Origin: Rhodocyclaceae bacterium
Lineage (GTDB): Bacteria > Pseudomonadota > Gammaproteobacteria > Burkholderiales > Rhodocyclaceae
Assembly (NCBI GenBank): GCA_025361105.1
Contig: JANYAW010000404.1
Span: 1-13,351, forward strand
Length of the DNA: 13,351 bases
Direction of reading: 5' to 3'
Shown here in pieces: positions 1-7,686 of the stretch. Position 1 is the first letter of the stretch. Every line of letters starts with the position of its first letter. The position numbers and the translations under genes were made by a program. The notes below the pieces were generated by a model. That model was not told the origin of the DNA. It searched no databases and saw only the letters and a list, made by a program, of their open reading frames with translations.

Positions 1-929
1 CTCGCACCAGTACTGCGATCCAGGGCATGCACTGCACCGCTGTCATCCGACACATAAACGTATTTCGCGTCGATATCGAGCCCCGCTGAGGAAGACATAT
101 CGCGCGACCAAAGCACGTTGCCGTTAGTCCGATCAAAGCACGAAACCTTGCCCTGATAGGTGGCCGAACAAACCGTGCCGGCATTGACCGTCGGACGACT
201 GGTGACATCGGCGATGCGTTCCAATTCGGTAGCGCCTTTAGGTTGCGTGACGGTGCCTTCCCACAGCACAACACCGTTTTGATTGCTAATCGCCACCAAC
301 TTGCCGCCGGGGAAACCAGCTAGCGTCGCGTTGCCGTCAACCTGTACGCCGACGTTGGAACGCAACACTAATGCGGGCGTCGATCGCTGATACAACCAGC
401 GGCGCTTACCAGTCTGTGCATCGAAACCATTGATACGTGAATCACCTGAACGAACGATGACCAAGTCTCCCGCCAAGGCTGGCTTGGAAAGAATTTCCGA
501 ACCCATTTGTGCACGCCACAATTGGTGCCCATCAGCCGCATCAAGCGTGACAACTTCACCTTTCGGTGTGCCAACCACCACACGCTTGCCATCGCTCCCG
601 ACGCCGCCCGCCAAAGTGCCGTCAACCGATATTTTCCATACCGTGTTGCCGTCTTTGTCCAATCGCACCACTGCGCCGTCGCGACTAGCCACAAAGCTGG
701 CATCACCCACCACGCTGGGCGTAAAGGTGAATTCGCCTGCACCGCCAATGCTGGCCTGCCATGCGCGCGCCGCACTGCTGCTGGCTTGCAATGGTTGAAG
801 CTCGGCAGGTGGCACTGCTTTTTTCGATGAACTAAAAGGGTTGATTGAGTCAAGCGTGGAACAGCCACCAAGCCCAAGACAAAGGCTCACCGCGCCAAGA
901 TAAAAATATGTCTTACGAAATTGCATCAT
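1..929 (-). CDS. bamB: BamB, outer-membrane assembly lipoprotein (C-terminus off the left edge)
   Basis: BamB is the beta-propeller lipoprotein of the BAM complex. It sits on the periplasmic face of the outer membrane and helps BamA fold beta-barrel proteins. I translated 309 residues in an open frame from 929 to the window edge; family members have roughly 380-390, so the last quarter is missing. Residues 4-22 form a lipoprotein signal ending in LGGC, making Cys23 the lipidation site. Propeller blades are marked by repeated D-x-x-x-G-x-x-x-W units with Trp at 98, 138, 178, 223 and 274. A PALVLR stretch (185-190) matches the loop that contacts BamA in the E. coli protein (family knowledge). 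The start is ATG at 929, sharing ATGA with the yfgM stop, after a GGGAG ribosome site. A second ATG at 926 is also possible. Confidence 0.93.
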   Translation of the reverse strand, partial: MMQFRKTYFYLGAVSLCLGLGGCSTLDSINPFSSSKKAVPPAELQPLQASSSAARAWQASIGGAGEFTFTPSVVGDASFVASRDGAVVRLDKDGNTVWKISVDGTLAGGVGSDGKRVVVGTPKGEVVTLDAADGHQLWRAQMGSEILSKPALAGDLVIVRSGDSRINGFDAQTGKRRWLYQRSTPALVLRSNVGVQVDGNATLAGFPGGKLVAISNQNGVVLWEGTVTQPKGATELERIADVTSRPTVNAGTVCSATYQGKVSCFDRTNGNVLWSRDMSSSAGLDIDAKYVYVSDDSGAVHALDRSTGA

Positions 930-1615
930 GGCTTTACTCCCGCGCTCGCCAAGCCATCGAGCTTGGATCGCAACACTTCTTGATAGGCCAGATTTCGGCC
1001 ACGTTCCGTACCAGTCACATCAGCCTGCGCTTGCTTGGCTTCAAGCGCGGTGATGGCTTCTTCGTAGGCGACTCGTGCCTCGGCAACCTTGCCTTGCGCC
1101 GAATAAATATCACCTTTGACTTCCTTATGGCGAACCGTGAACGCGGCGACCGGCTCCGCCGCCAAACGCGCCAACGCGCCGTCGTAATTTTTCTCATCGA
1201 GCATCACACCCGCCAAACGCAAATTTGCCAGGGCACGGATTGCATCATCGTTTGAGTTATCCGCCACCCATTGCAGTTGCACTTGAGCGGTCTTCAATTC
1301 ACCGGAATCTTGCTGAACTTTTGCCGAGACCAGTGCGCCCATCGCGGCATAGGCAGTGCGCGGAAACTTATCGATTAAATCGCCCGCCAATTCGCGCGTG
1401 CGTTTTGCGTCGCGCTGATTCGCTGCAATTTGTAACCCGCCATAAATCGCTGAGGCTTGCGCCGCTTGGTCGCGCTGCCACCAATTCCAAGCCTGCCAAC
1501 CCGCAGCAGCCAGGGCCACCACCAGAACCAAACTGGTGACAAACTTGCCGTGTTGTGTCCACCAAGTTTTTAGCTCAGCAAGTTGCTCTTGTTCTTCTAG
1601 GTCATAAACTGCCAT
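926..1615 (-). CDS. yfgM: YfgM-like inner-membrane TPR protein, ancillary SecYEG translocon subunit
   Basis: The predicted product has 229 residues: a short cytoplasmic N-terminus (1-23) rich in Glu and Gln, one membrane segment (about 24-42, FVTSLVLVVALAAAGW) and a long periplasmic domain of alpha-helical TPR-like repeats. This is the layout of the YfgM family (TPR_21). In E. coli YfgM associates with SecYEG and PpiD and is proposed to hand substrates to periplasmic chaperones; here that role is inferred by family. I place the start at ATG 1615 (MAVYDLEEQ), which overlaps the hisS end by 14 bases. The frame is open further upstream to 1702, but that would bury about 100 bases in hisS and add an atypical tail. 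ATG 1624 is a possible alternative. The stop overlaps the bamB start by four bases, and a position between hisS and bamB is the usual one for yfgM. Confidence 0.88.
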   Translation of the reverse strand: MAVYDLEEQEQLAELKTWWTQHGKFVTSLVLVVALAAAGWQAWNWWQRDQAAQASAIYGGLQIAANQRDAKRTRELAGDLIDKFPRTAYAAMGALVSAKVQQDSGELKTAQVQLQWVADNSNDDAIRALANLRLAGVMLDEKNYDGALARLAAEPVAAFTVRHKEVKGDIYSAQGKVAEARVAYEEAITALEAKQAQADVTGTERGRNLAYQEVLRSKLDGLASAGVKP

Positions 1616-2918
1616 CGTCGTCATCCATAGGAAAAAATAATTCGCCGAGATGTTCGGCGAGTTGATCGAAACTGACTCGGGTTTGCGCGATTGATTCGCC
1701 ATCGGTAATACCGGTGTTACGCAAGGGTTTCACGCTGACTTCATTCGACGCCGTCTCGTCAGCACCAACTATCAAGGCCACAGATGCACCTGACGCGTCG
1801 GCTTTTTTCATTTGCGCTTTGAAGCTGCCGCCACCGCAATGTAGCTGAACTGCAAACCCCGCATCACGCATGCGTTCGGCAATCCGAAACGCGAAACGCG
1901 CCGCGTCTTCACCTTGATGCACCAGATACGCGTCAGGTGTTTCTGGCTCGTTGCGATTGCCCTGCGCTTGCCACAACATCAGCAGCCGCTCGATACCCAT
2001 CGCAAAACCACAGCCGGGGGCAGGCTTGCCGCCGAGCTGCTCGATCAAGCCGTCGTACCGACCACCGGCGCAGACCGTGCCTTGTGCACCTAGCTCGTCG
2101 CTGACCCATTCAAACACGGTGAGGTTGTAGTAATCCAAACCGCGAACCAAGCGCGGATTGATGCGATACGGAATGATTGCGTCTTTAAGTAATTGTTGCA
2201 AATCGTCAAAATGTGCGAGCGATTCCGCGCCGAGAAAATCTATCAATTTCGGTGCTGCTTCAATCAAGGATTGCATCGCCGGATTTTTGCTATCCAATAA
2301 GCGTAGTGGATTTGCATGCAAGCGCCGCTGTGCTTCGGCATCGAGCTGGTCGTGATGCTGTTCGAAATAAGTAATCAGCGCCGCACGATGTTGCGCACGT
2401 TCGGCGCTTTGCCCCAAGGTGTTAATTTCGAGCCGGATGCCAGTCAATCCAAGATCGTCCCACAAGCGTGCGCACATCGCTATTTGTTCGGCATCGACAT
2501 CCGGGCCAGCAAATCCGAGCGCCTCAACACCGACTTGATGAAATTGCCGCGTGCGGCCTTTTTGCGGACGCTCATGGCGAAACATCGGCCCCATGTACCA
2601 CAAGCGCTTTGGTCCGTCGTAGAGCAAATTGTGTTGCAACACGGCACGCACGCATGACGCTGTGCCCTCTGGTCTTAGCGTCAAGTGTTCGCCGCCTTCG
2701 CGGTCGAGAAAGGAATACATTTCCTTTTCGACAATGTCGGTGACTTCGCCAATCGCGCGTGAAAACAGCGGCGTAGGCTCTACCAAAGGCATGCGTATCG
2801 GCAGATAGGCATAAGTGCGCAACCAGTCGCGCACGGTGGTCTCAAACTGTTCCCACAGATCGGCTTCCGCAGGCAATATGTCGTGCATGCCACGGATGGC
2901 TTGAATGCTTGTGCTCAT
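1602..2918 (-). CDS. hisS: Histidyl-tRNA synthetase
   Basis: Class II aminoacyl-tRNA synthetase that activates histidine with ATP and charges tRNA-His in the cytoplasm. The 438-residue length is slightly above the usual 420-430. Visible motifs, in order: motif 2 with TLRPEGT (80-86) and the MFRHERPQKGR loop (112-122); the histidine-specific loops LVRGLDYY (257-264) and GGRYDGL (285-291); motif 3 GCGFAMGIERL (302-312); and a C-terminal anticodon-binding domain from about residue 335. All key residues are present. The end is an acidic tail (MDDDDGSL) whose coding bases overlap the yfgM start. The ATG at 2918 lies five bases after the ispG stop. The ribosome site before it is weak (GAGC within the ispG end), so its translation may depend on ribosomes coming from ispG. 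Confidence 0.97.
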   Translation of the reverse strand: MSTSIQAIRGMHDILPAEADLWEQFETTVRDWLRTYAYLPIRMPLVEPTPLFSRAIGEVTDIVEKEMYSFLDREGGEHLTLRPEGTASCVRAVLQHNLLYDGPKRLWYMGPMFRHERPQKGRTRQFHQVGVEALGFAGPDVDAEQIAMCARLWDDLGLTGIRLEINTLGQSAERAQHRAALITYFEQHHDQLDAEAQRRLHANPLRLLDSKNPAMQSLIEAAPKLIDFLGAESLAHFDDLQQLLKDAIIPYRINPRLVRGLDYYNLTVFEWVSDELGAQGTVCAGGRYDGLIEQLGGKPAPGCGFAMGIERLLMLWQAQGNRNEPETPDAYLVHQGEDAARFAFRIAERMRDAGFAVQLHCGGGSFKAQMKKADASGASVALIVGADETASNEVSVKPLRNTGITDGESIAQTRVSFDQLAEHLGELFFPMDDDDGSL

Positions 2919-2923
2919 AAGTT

Positions 2924-4198
2924 TTAGCTCAACGCCGGATAGCTGCGTTCGACGTATTGGTCAATCAGGGTGCGAAATTCCGCGACGATATTTTCTCCGC
3001 GCAAAGTCACCGCTCGTTCGCCGTCGATATACACCGGCGCAACTGGTGCCTCACCCGTGCCAGGCAATGAAATTCCGATATTCGCGTGCTTGCTTTCACC
3101 TGGGCCATTCACCACACAACCCATCACTGCCAGAGTCATATTTTCAACTCCCAGGCGTGTCTGCCGCCAGTGTGGCATTTGCTCACGTACATAGGTTTGA
3201 ATATCCTGTGCTAGCTCTTGAAATGTCGTGCTGGTGGTTCGCCCACAACCCGGGCAAGCGGCCACTAGCGGCGTGAATGCGCGCAGACCCATGGTTTGCA
3301 AAATCTCTTGGGCGACGATCACTTCTCGCGTTCGATCACCGTTAGGTTCGGGTGTGAGCGAGACCCGCAAAGTGTCACCGATGCCTTCCTGCAACAACAC
3401 CGCCATCGCGGCACTCGAAGCCACAATGCCTTTGCTGCCCATGCCGGCTTCGGTTAGCCCTAAGTGCAGCGGGAAATCACAGCGCCGCGCTAGCTCACGA
3501 TACACGGCGATTAAATCTTGCACACCGGAAACTTTGCATGACAAGATAATTCGGTTTGCAGGCAAGCCGACGTTTTGCGCCAGCGCTGCAGATTCGAGCG
3601 CCGAAGTCACCATCGCTTCGCGCATGATGGCTCCGGCATCTTTTGGCCGGTCACGTTTCGCGTTTTCATCCATGATGCGCGCCAACAAAGCTTGATCAAG
3701 ACTGCCCCAATTCACGCCTATGCGAATCGGTTTGTCGTGCCGACAGGCAATTTCAATCAACTGTGCAAATTGTTCATCACGCTTTGAACCTTTGCCGACA
3801 TTTCCGGGATTAATACGCAATTTGGCTAAGGCGTCGGCGCATTCGGGATGCTCAGCAAGCAATTTGTGACCGTTGAAGTGGAAATCGCCAATCAACGGCA
3901 CATCGCAATTCAACTGCGCTAAACGCTCCCGAATTTTTGGCACGGCTGCTGCGGCCTCACGGGTGTTGACGGTGATGCGCACCAACTCCGAACCGGCACG
4001 TGCCAATTCGGCAACTTGCTTGGCAGTGGAAAAAACGTCTTCGGTATCGGTGTTGGTCATTGACTGAACAACTATGGGCGCAGCGCCGCCGACGCGGACT
4101 TTACCAACCAACGCCTCAATGCTAGTCCGACGCGGCCACGCATTGGCGGCATCAGACGCTACCGAATCAGAATTTGAAATCAAATTATTGTTTGTCAT
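2924..4198 (-). CDS. ispG: 4-hydroxy-3-methylbut-2-enyl-diphosphate synthase (MEP isoprenoid pathway)
   Basis: IspG (GcpE) is the iron-sulfur enzyme of the MEP pathway that reductively converts methylerythritol cyclodiphosphate to HMBPP, the penultimate step to IPP/DMAPP. The 424-residue product has the N-terminal TIM-barrel part (QSMTNTDTEDV at 45-55, GDFHFNGH at 104-111, INPGNVGKG at 129-137). The C-terminal cluster domain carries the three expected 4Fe-4S cysteines, Cys315 and Cys318 (CPGCGR) and Cys361 (GCVVNGPGE), with the conserved Glu at 368. The short form without a large insert is the common proteobacterial type. The ATG at 4198 is 24 bases after the rodZ stop, and I see no strong Shine-Dalgarno sequence before it. 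The first 20 or so residues are polar and poorly conserved, so a slightly later start cannot be excluded, although I see no better one. Confidence 0.97.
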   Translation of the reverse strand: MTNNNLISNSDSVASDAANAWPRRTSIEALVGKVRVGGAAPIVVQSMTNTDTEDVFSTAKQVAELARAGSELVRITVNTREAAAAVPKIRERLAQLNCDVPLIGDFHFNGHKLLAEHPECADALAKLRINPGNVGKGSKRDEQFAQLIEIACRHDKPIRIGVNWGSLDQALLARIMDENAKRDRPKDAGAIMREAMVTSALESAALAQNVGLPANRIILSCKVSGVQDLIAVYRELARRCDFPLHLGLTEAGMGSKGIVASSAAMAVLLQEGIGDTLRVSLTPEPNGDRTREVIVAQEILQTMGLRAFTPLVAACPGCGRTTSTTFQELAQDIQTYVREQMPHWRQTRLGVENMTLAVMGCVVNGPGESKHANIGISLPGTGEAPVAPVYIDGERAVTLRGENIVAEFRTLIDQYVERSYPALS

Positions 4199-4222
4199 GT
4201 CAGCTGGCGTGCAATCGGCTCG

Positions 4223-5161
4223 CTACTCGACCGTCAGTCGTGCCACGTTGTCGCGGCTATACGGTTTTAGGTCAATGAGGCGATCACCAAAACTGATGCG
4301 AACGACGGAGGCTCGACCGACCCAAACTTGAAACGGTGGCTTGCCGTCCACCACGCGGTGAGTACCTTTTGGAAATTCTCCACGAAACACGATGGATTGC
4401 GAAGCGTCGGCAATTTCTACCCACGATAGGTCGTCAAAATCCATGACTAGTGCATTGACCGGCGCACCAGTTGCAATCATCGGCTCCGCTACGGGCGTTG
4501 TTGTCGCAGGCGTGCTCGCATCTTGCACCACAGCAGTAGTTTGCGGCGATGTCACCGATGTCACAAGAGGCGTGCCCACGCTGGTCGTCGGCGTGTCTTT
4601 TGTCACGGACACTGCTTTGGCTGGCAGTTGGTCGTTCATCAGATAAACGTAGCCTGCCACTGCGGCAAACAGCAGGGTGAAAATCGCCAGCGCGATTATC
4701 GCGCCACGTGAAAGACGAGTCACTGTCGTCGTTTTGTCAGCCACGCCGATGTTGCTTGGCGCGCGTACATCTGAGACTGTGGTTTTGATTTCGCCATCGA
4801 GCCCAGCAAGCAATGGTTCAGGCTTAATTTTTAATAATTTTGCATAGCCACGCACCATGCCGCGAACTAATGTGCTGCCCGCCAAGTGCGCAAAGTCATC
4901 GCGCTCCAAGGCGTCAATTTGATGTGCGCTGAAGCGCAAGACCTCGGCAATGTCACTGACCGCCAAACCCGCCGCCTCACGCGCAGCGCGCAACTGCCCA
5001 CCAGTGGTACCTGGAACAGCCGGTGCGCTATCGCTCGCCGGTTCGGTAGCTTCCGCAGGGCTCGGTATCAAGTCGTCATTCAGCGCACGTTCAGAACTGT
5101 CAGCAACGCCCGCACTGAAATTCTCAGAATCTGATCCACGCGCAGAAACCGCAGTGCTCAC
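4223..5161 (-). CDS. rodZ: RodZ, cytoskeletal/cell-shape protein with HTH and DUF4115 domains
   Basis: RodZ is a bitopic inner-membrane protein that couples MreB filaments to the elongation machinery in rod-shaped cells. The 312 residues show, in order: a disordered acidic N-terminus (1-50); a Cro-like helix-turn-helix (about 53-120, starting GGQLRAAREAAGL) that in known RodZ binds MreB rather than DNA; one transmembrane segment (about 153-175); a Thr/Pro/Val-rich periplasmic linker (about 186-232); and a C-terminal beta-rich DUF4115 domain (about 236-310, including DLSWVEI and GKPPFQVWVG). The start is GTG at 5161, sharing GTGA with the pilF stop, behind an AAGGGGA ribosome site. The overlap and non-ATG start suggest translation coupled to pilF. 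The N-terminal tail of about 50 residues before the HTH looks longer than usual. Confidence 0.94.
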   Translation of the reverse strand: MSTAVSARGSDSENFSAGVADSSERALNDDLIPSPAEATEPASDSAPAVPGTTGGQLRAAREAAGLAVSDIAEVLRFSAHQIDALERDDFAHLAGSTLVRGMVRGYAKLLKIKPEPLLAGLDGEIKTTVSDVRAPSNIGVADKTTTVTRLSRGAIIALAIFTLLFAAVAGYVYLMNDQLPAKAVSVTKDTPTTSVGTPLVTSVTSPQTTAVVQDASTPATTTPVAEPMIATGAPVNALVMDFDDLSWVEIADASQSIVFRGEFPKGTHRVVDGKPPFQVWVGRASVVRISFGDRLIDLKPYSRDNVARLTVE

Positions 5162-5970
5162 TCGTAGTCCCCTTGCAGCATTTTCACTGTTTCAGGTGCA
5201 GTCGAAAAAACCCGTTTCAAACGTGCCGTGTAACGCGCTTCACCGTCCCGATTACCCAGCTTGCGTTCTATCCGCAGTGCCAGCCATGTAGCCTCAGAAG
5301 GCAGTTCAAGGCGCTGTTCCAACTGAACTATCCACTGTCGCGCTTCCGCGTAGCGACCTTGCCGATAGACGGCATCGGCCAACCAAAAGAGCGCCAATGT
5401 ATTGGCAGCATCAAGCCGTATTGCTAGTGTTAACTCGGTCTCCGCCAGCTTGTAGTCCTTCATTTGAATCGCACATAGACCTGCATTGGTATGAGGGCTG
5501 GAGGGCGTTTGATAGAGCGGATTTTTTGCCGATGCGGCGAAGTATTCCATAGCCTGCTTTTCGCGACCGGATCGGCATAGGAACCAGCCATAGTTATTAA
5601 ACAACTCTGGATCACCCGGTGCCAACCGAAGCGCGCTTGCAAAATGCTCCTCTGCGATTGTGTTCTCACCCAATTGCATGTGCACCAGCGCCAGCAAGTT
5701 GTAAGCCGGTGCGTAGCTCGCATCGAACTGCAATGCCGTACGCGCCTCTTCAAGCGCTACCGCGAGGCGATTTTCGAGCAAATACAGCGAGCCTAATTCG
5801 GTGTGTATTTTGGCGCGTTGCTGCGGCACGCCGACCGCCGGTTTTGACGACATCGGCTGGCGTGCACCATCGCTCGGTATCACCGGCCCGCCGCCGTTGG
5901 TGGTAACGCAACCTGTGGCCAACAAACTCGCGCCAAGCAAGGCAACAACGCCTAAGGTGTAACGATTCAT
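5158..5970 (-). CDS. pilF: PilF/PilW, type IV pilus pilotin lipoprotein with TPR repeats
   Basis: Outer-membrane lipoprotein that in Pseudomonas and Neisseria is needed for localisation and multimerisation of the PilQ secretin, and so for type IV pilus assembly. The 270-residue protein starts with a lipoprotein signal (MNRYTLGVVALLGASLLATGC; Cys21 is the predicted lipidated residue). About 30 low-complexity residues follow, then consecutive TPR units (roughly 52-85, 86-119, 120-153, 158-189 and 190-220), including the family-typical NNYGWFLC segment (125-132). The start ATG at 5970 shares ATGA with the rlmN stop and has GGAG about eight bases upstream. The rlmN-pilF-rodZ order is common in beta- and gammaproteobacteria. 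No other pilus gene is in the window, so the function rests on family and context. Confidence 0.92.
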   Translation of the reverse strand: MNRYTLGVVALLGASLLATGCVTTNGGGPVIPSDGARQPMSSKPAVGVPQQRAKIHTELGSLYLLENRLAVALEEARTALQFDASYAPAYNLLALVHMQLGENTIAEEHFASALRLAPGDPELFNNYGWFLCRSGREKQAMEYFAASAKNPLYQTPSSPHTNAGLCAIQMKDYKLAETELTLAIRLDAANTLALFWLADAVYRQGRYAEARQWIVQLEQRLELPSEATWLALRIERKLGNRDGEARYTARLKRVFSTAPETVKMLQGDYE

Positions 5971-7109
5971 TGATGGGTCTCCAGACTGGTTTGAGCAGAT
6001 CGACGCGGTGCATGTTCGGTCACTATCGGGATGCTGCGAAGCTGACGTTTGGTTTTGTCTTTAACCTGTCCGGCGAGCTGACCACATGCGGCATCAATAT
6101 CATCGCCGCGCGTTTTGCGCGTGGTGGTAACAATGCCCGCTTGTTGCAATATCTCACTGAAGCGGCGAATGCGTTCGCGCGATGAGCGCTTGAAGCCGGA
6201 ATTTGGAAATGGATTAAACGGAATCAGATTTAGTTTGCACGGCACATCCTGCACCAGGCTAACCAAGGCATGCGCCGCGTCATCGCTGTCATTCACGCCG
6301 TCGAGCATGACGTATTCAAAGGTGATGAAATCGCGCGGGGCATATTGCAAATAGCGCTGACACGCAGCCATCAATGCGGCCAAGGGATATTTGCGATTGA
6401 TTGGCACCAACTGATCGCGCAGGGCATCGGTCGGCGCATGCAGTGACACCGCCAGCGCTACCGGACAGGCCGCCGCCAATCGATCAATTGCCGGAACAAT
6501 TCCCGAGGTCGACACGGTGACGCGGCGGCGCGATAAACCATAGGCGTTGTCATCGAGCATTAGGTTCAATGCAGGAATCAGATTCTCAAAATTGGTTAGC
6601 GGCTCACCCATTCCCATCATCACTACATTGCTGATGATGCGCTCACCGGTCCAGGCCGGGGTTGCGCTTTGCCGCAGCGCGCGGTTGGCTTGCCACAGCT
6701 GGCCGATGATTTCAGCGGTGGTGAGATTGCGATTAAAACCTTGCCGTCCGGTGGAGCAAAAAACGCACGCCAAGGCGCAACCGGCTTGCGACGAAATGCA
6801 CAAGGTACCGCGATCCGCTTCGGGAATAAACACGGTTTCTATCGCGTTGCCGGTACCGACATCGAACAAAAATTTGCGCGTGCCGTCTTCTGAAAGTTTG
6901 TCACTGAGAGTTGGTGCTGGTGACACGCCGCCAAGCGCTTTGAGTTTCTCGCGGAAGCTCTTGGCGACATCTGTCATCGCGTCAAAATCATCCTCTCCGC
7001 GTTGATGCACCCAACGCAATAACTGGCGTGCGCGGAAGGCTTTTTCGCCCTGTTGCTCACACCAATTGGTCAGGCCATTTGCATCGAAATCGAGGAGGTT
7101 AACTGCCAT
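5967..7109 (-). CDS. rlmN: RlmN, dual-specificity 23S rRNA (A2503)/tRNA (A37) C2-methyltransferase
   Basis: Radical-SAM enzyme that methylates C2 of A2503 in 23S rRNA and A37 of some tRNAs, improving decoding fidelity. The 380-residue product has the CxxxCxxC cluster motif at Cys111, Cys115 and Cys118 (CALACVFC) and the SAM-binding GMGEP motif at 166-170. The conserved C-terminal cysteine that forms the methyl-enzyme intermediate is visible as Cys342 in IDAACGQL, and the RKTRGDDIDAACGQL context is typical. The last 25 or so residues are basic and not conserved. The ATG at 7109 lies six bases after the ndk stop. I see no Shine-Dalgarno sequence before it, so initiation may depend on ribosomes terminating at ndk. 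The stop overlaps pilF by four bases. Confidence 0.97.
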   Translation of the reverse strand: MAVNLLDFDANGLTNWCEQQGEKAFRARQLLRWVHQRGEDDFDAMTDVAKSFREKLKALGGVSPAPTLSDKLSEDGTRKFLFDVGTGNAIETVFIPEADRGTLCISSQAGCALACVFCSTGRQGFNRNLTTAEIIGQLWQANRALRQSATPAWTGERIISNVVMMGMGEPLTNFENLIPALNLMLDDNAYGLSRRRVTVSTSGIVPAIDRLAAACPVALAVSLHAPTDALRDQLVPINRKYPLAALMAACQRYLQYAPRDFITFEYVMLDGVNDSDDAAHALVSLVQDVPCKLNLIPFNPFPNSGFKRSSRERIRRFSEILQQAGIVTTTRKTRGDDIDAACGQLAGQVKDKTKRQLRSIPIVTEHAPRRSAQTSLETHQ

Positions 7110-7115
7110 TGAAAA

Positions 7116-7541
7116 TTAGCGCGAATAAACGTTCAGCGCGGGAAAGAAATAGGCAATTTCGACTGCGGCGGTTTCAGGTGCATCCGAACCATGAACCGCA
7201 TTGGCATCAATGCTGTCGGCGAAATCGGCGCGGATGGTGCCTGGCGCAGCTTTCTTTGGATCGGTTGCACCCATCAAATCACGATGCGTAGCAATCGCAT
7301 TTTCGCCTTGCAAGGCTTGCACGACGACGGGACCGGAAATCATGAACTCGACCAAGTCCTTGAAAAACGGACGGGCGCTATGCACGGCATAAAAACCTTC
7401 AGCTTCTTGACGCGACAAATGCATCATGCGCGAGGCGACAATTTTCAATCCTGCGGATTCAAAACGGGAATAGATTTGGCCAATCACATTTTTGGCCACA
7501 GCATCAGGTTTGATAATCGAAAGCGTACGTTCAACGGTCAT
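7116..7541 (-). CDS. ndk: Nucleoside-diphosphate kinase
   Basis: Transfers the gamma phosphate from ATP to other (deoxy)nucleoside diphosphates through a phosphohistidine. At 141 residues it has the standard bacterial length. It begins with the family's ERTLSIIKPDAV (Lys11 in the nucleotide site) and carries the active-site signature NAVHGSDAPE, with His117 as the phosphorylated residue. The ATG at 7541 is preceded by a good GGAG ribosome site (7549-7552) with a 7-base spacer. It is the first gene of the minus-strand housekeeping string that continues into rlmN. Its promoter should lie in the roughly 95 bases between its start and the terminator at 7636-7664, but I could not identify a clear -35/-10 pair there. 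Confidence 0.97.
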   Translation of the reverse strand: MTVERTLSIIKPDAVAKNVIGQIYSRFESAGLKIVASRMMHLSRQEAEGFYAVHSARPFFKDLVEFMISGPVVVQALQGENAIATHRDLMGATDPKKAAPGTIRADFADSIDANAVHGSDAPETAAVEIAYFFPALNVYSR

Positions 7542-7591
7542 TACTTCTCTCCAATAAAATCTTCGTTAAAGCCAAGTAAAACAGGCAATTG

Positions 7592-7604
7592 GCGATTTTA
7601 TCGC
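7592..7604. repeat. Small dyad GCGAT-TTT-ATCGC upstream of ndk
   Basis: A perfect 5-bp inverted repeat with a 3-base centre lies about 50 bases upstream of the ndk start. On the minus strand its core reads GATAAAATC, containing a -10-like TAAAAT, but no acceptable -35 sits 16-18 bases upstream. It could be a promoter/operator element or a 5'-leader hairpin for the ndk operon; the sequence does not decide. Confidence 0.3.
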
Positions 7605-7635
7605 AGTTTTGAAGCGCCCCTTGGCTGGCTTCCAG

Positions 7636-7664
7636 AAAAAAGCCCGGTTGCACCGGGCTTTTTT
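7636..7664 (-). terminator. Intrinsic terminator after dctM (symmetrical, probably bidirectional)
   Basis: Perfect inverted repeat: six A plus GCCCGGT (7636-7648), a 3-base loop TGC, then ACCGGGC plus six T (7652-7664). The GC-rich 7-bp core followed by a U-run makes a textbook rho-independent terminator when read on either strand. It begins 23 bases after the dctM stop in the direction of transcription. It should therefore end the dctPQM transcript and insulate ndk from it. Confidence 0.93.
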
Positions 7665-7686
7665 CCAGTAAAGCACCGACCAGCAA

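Noticed and set aside
368..877. A 169-codon minus-strand open frame in the bamB region
   Set aside because: It is out of frame with the continuous BamB frame that runs from 929 to the window edge, which has a lipoprotein signal and propeller repeats.
1616..1702. Upstream-extended start for yfgM
   Set aside because: It would overlap hisS by about 100 bases and add an atypical polar tail. ATG 1615 gives the expected cytoplasmic stub and membrane anchor.
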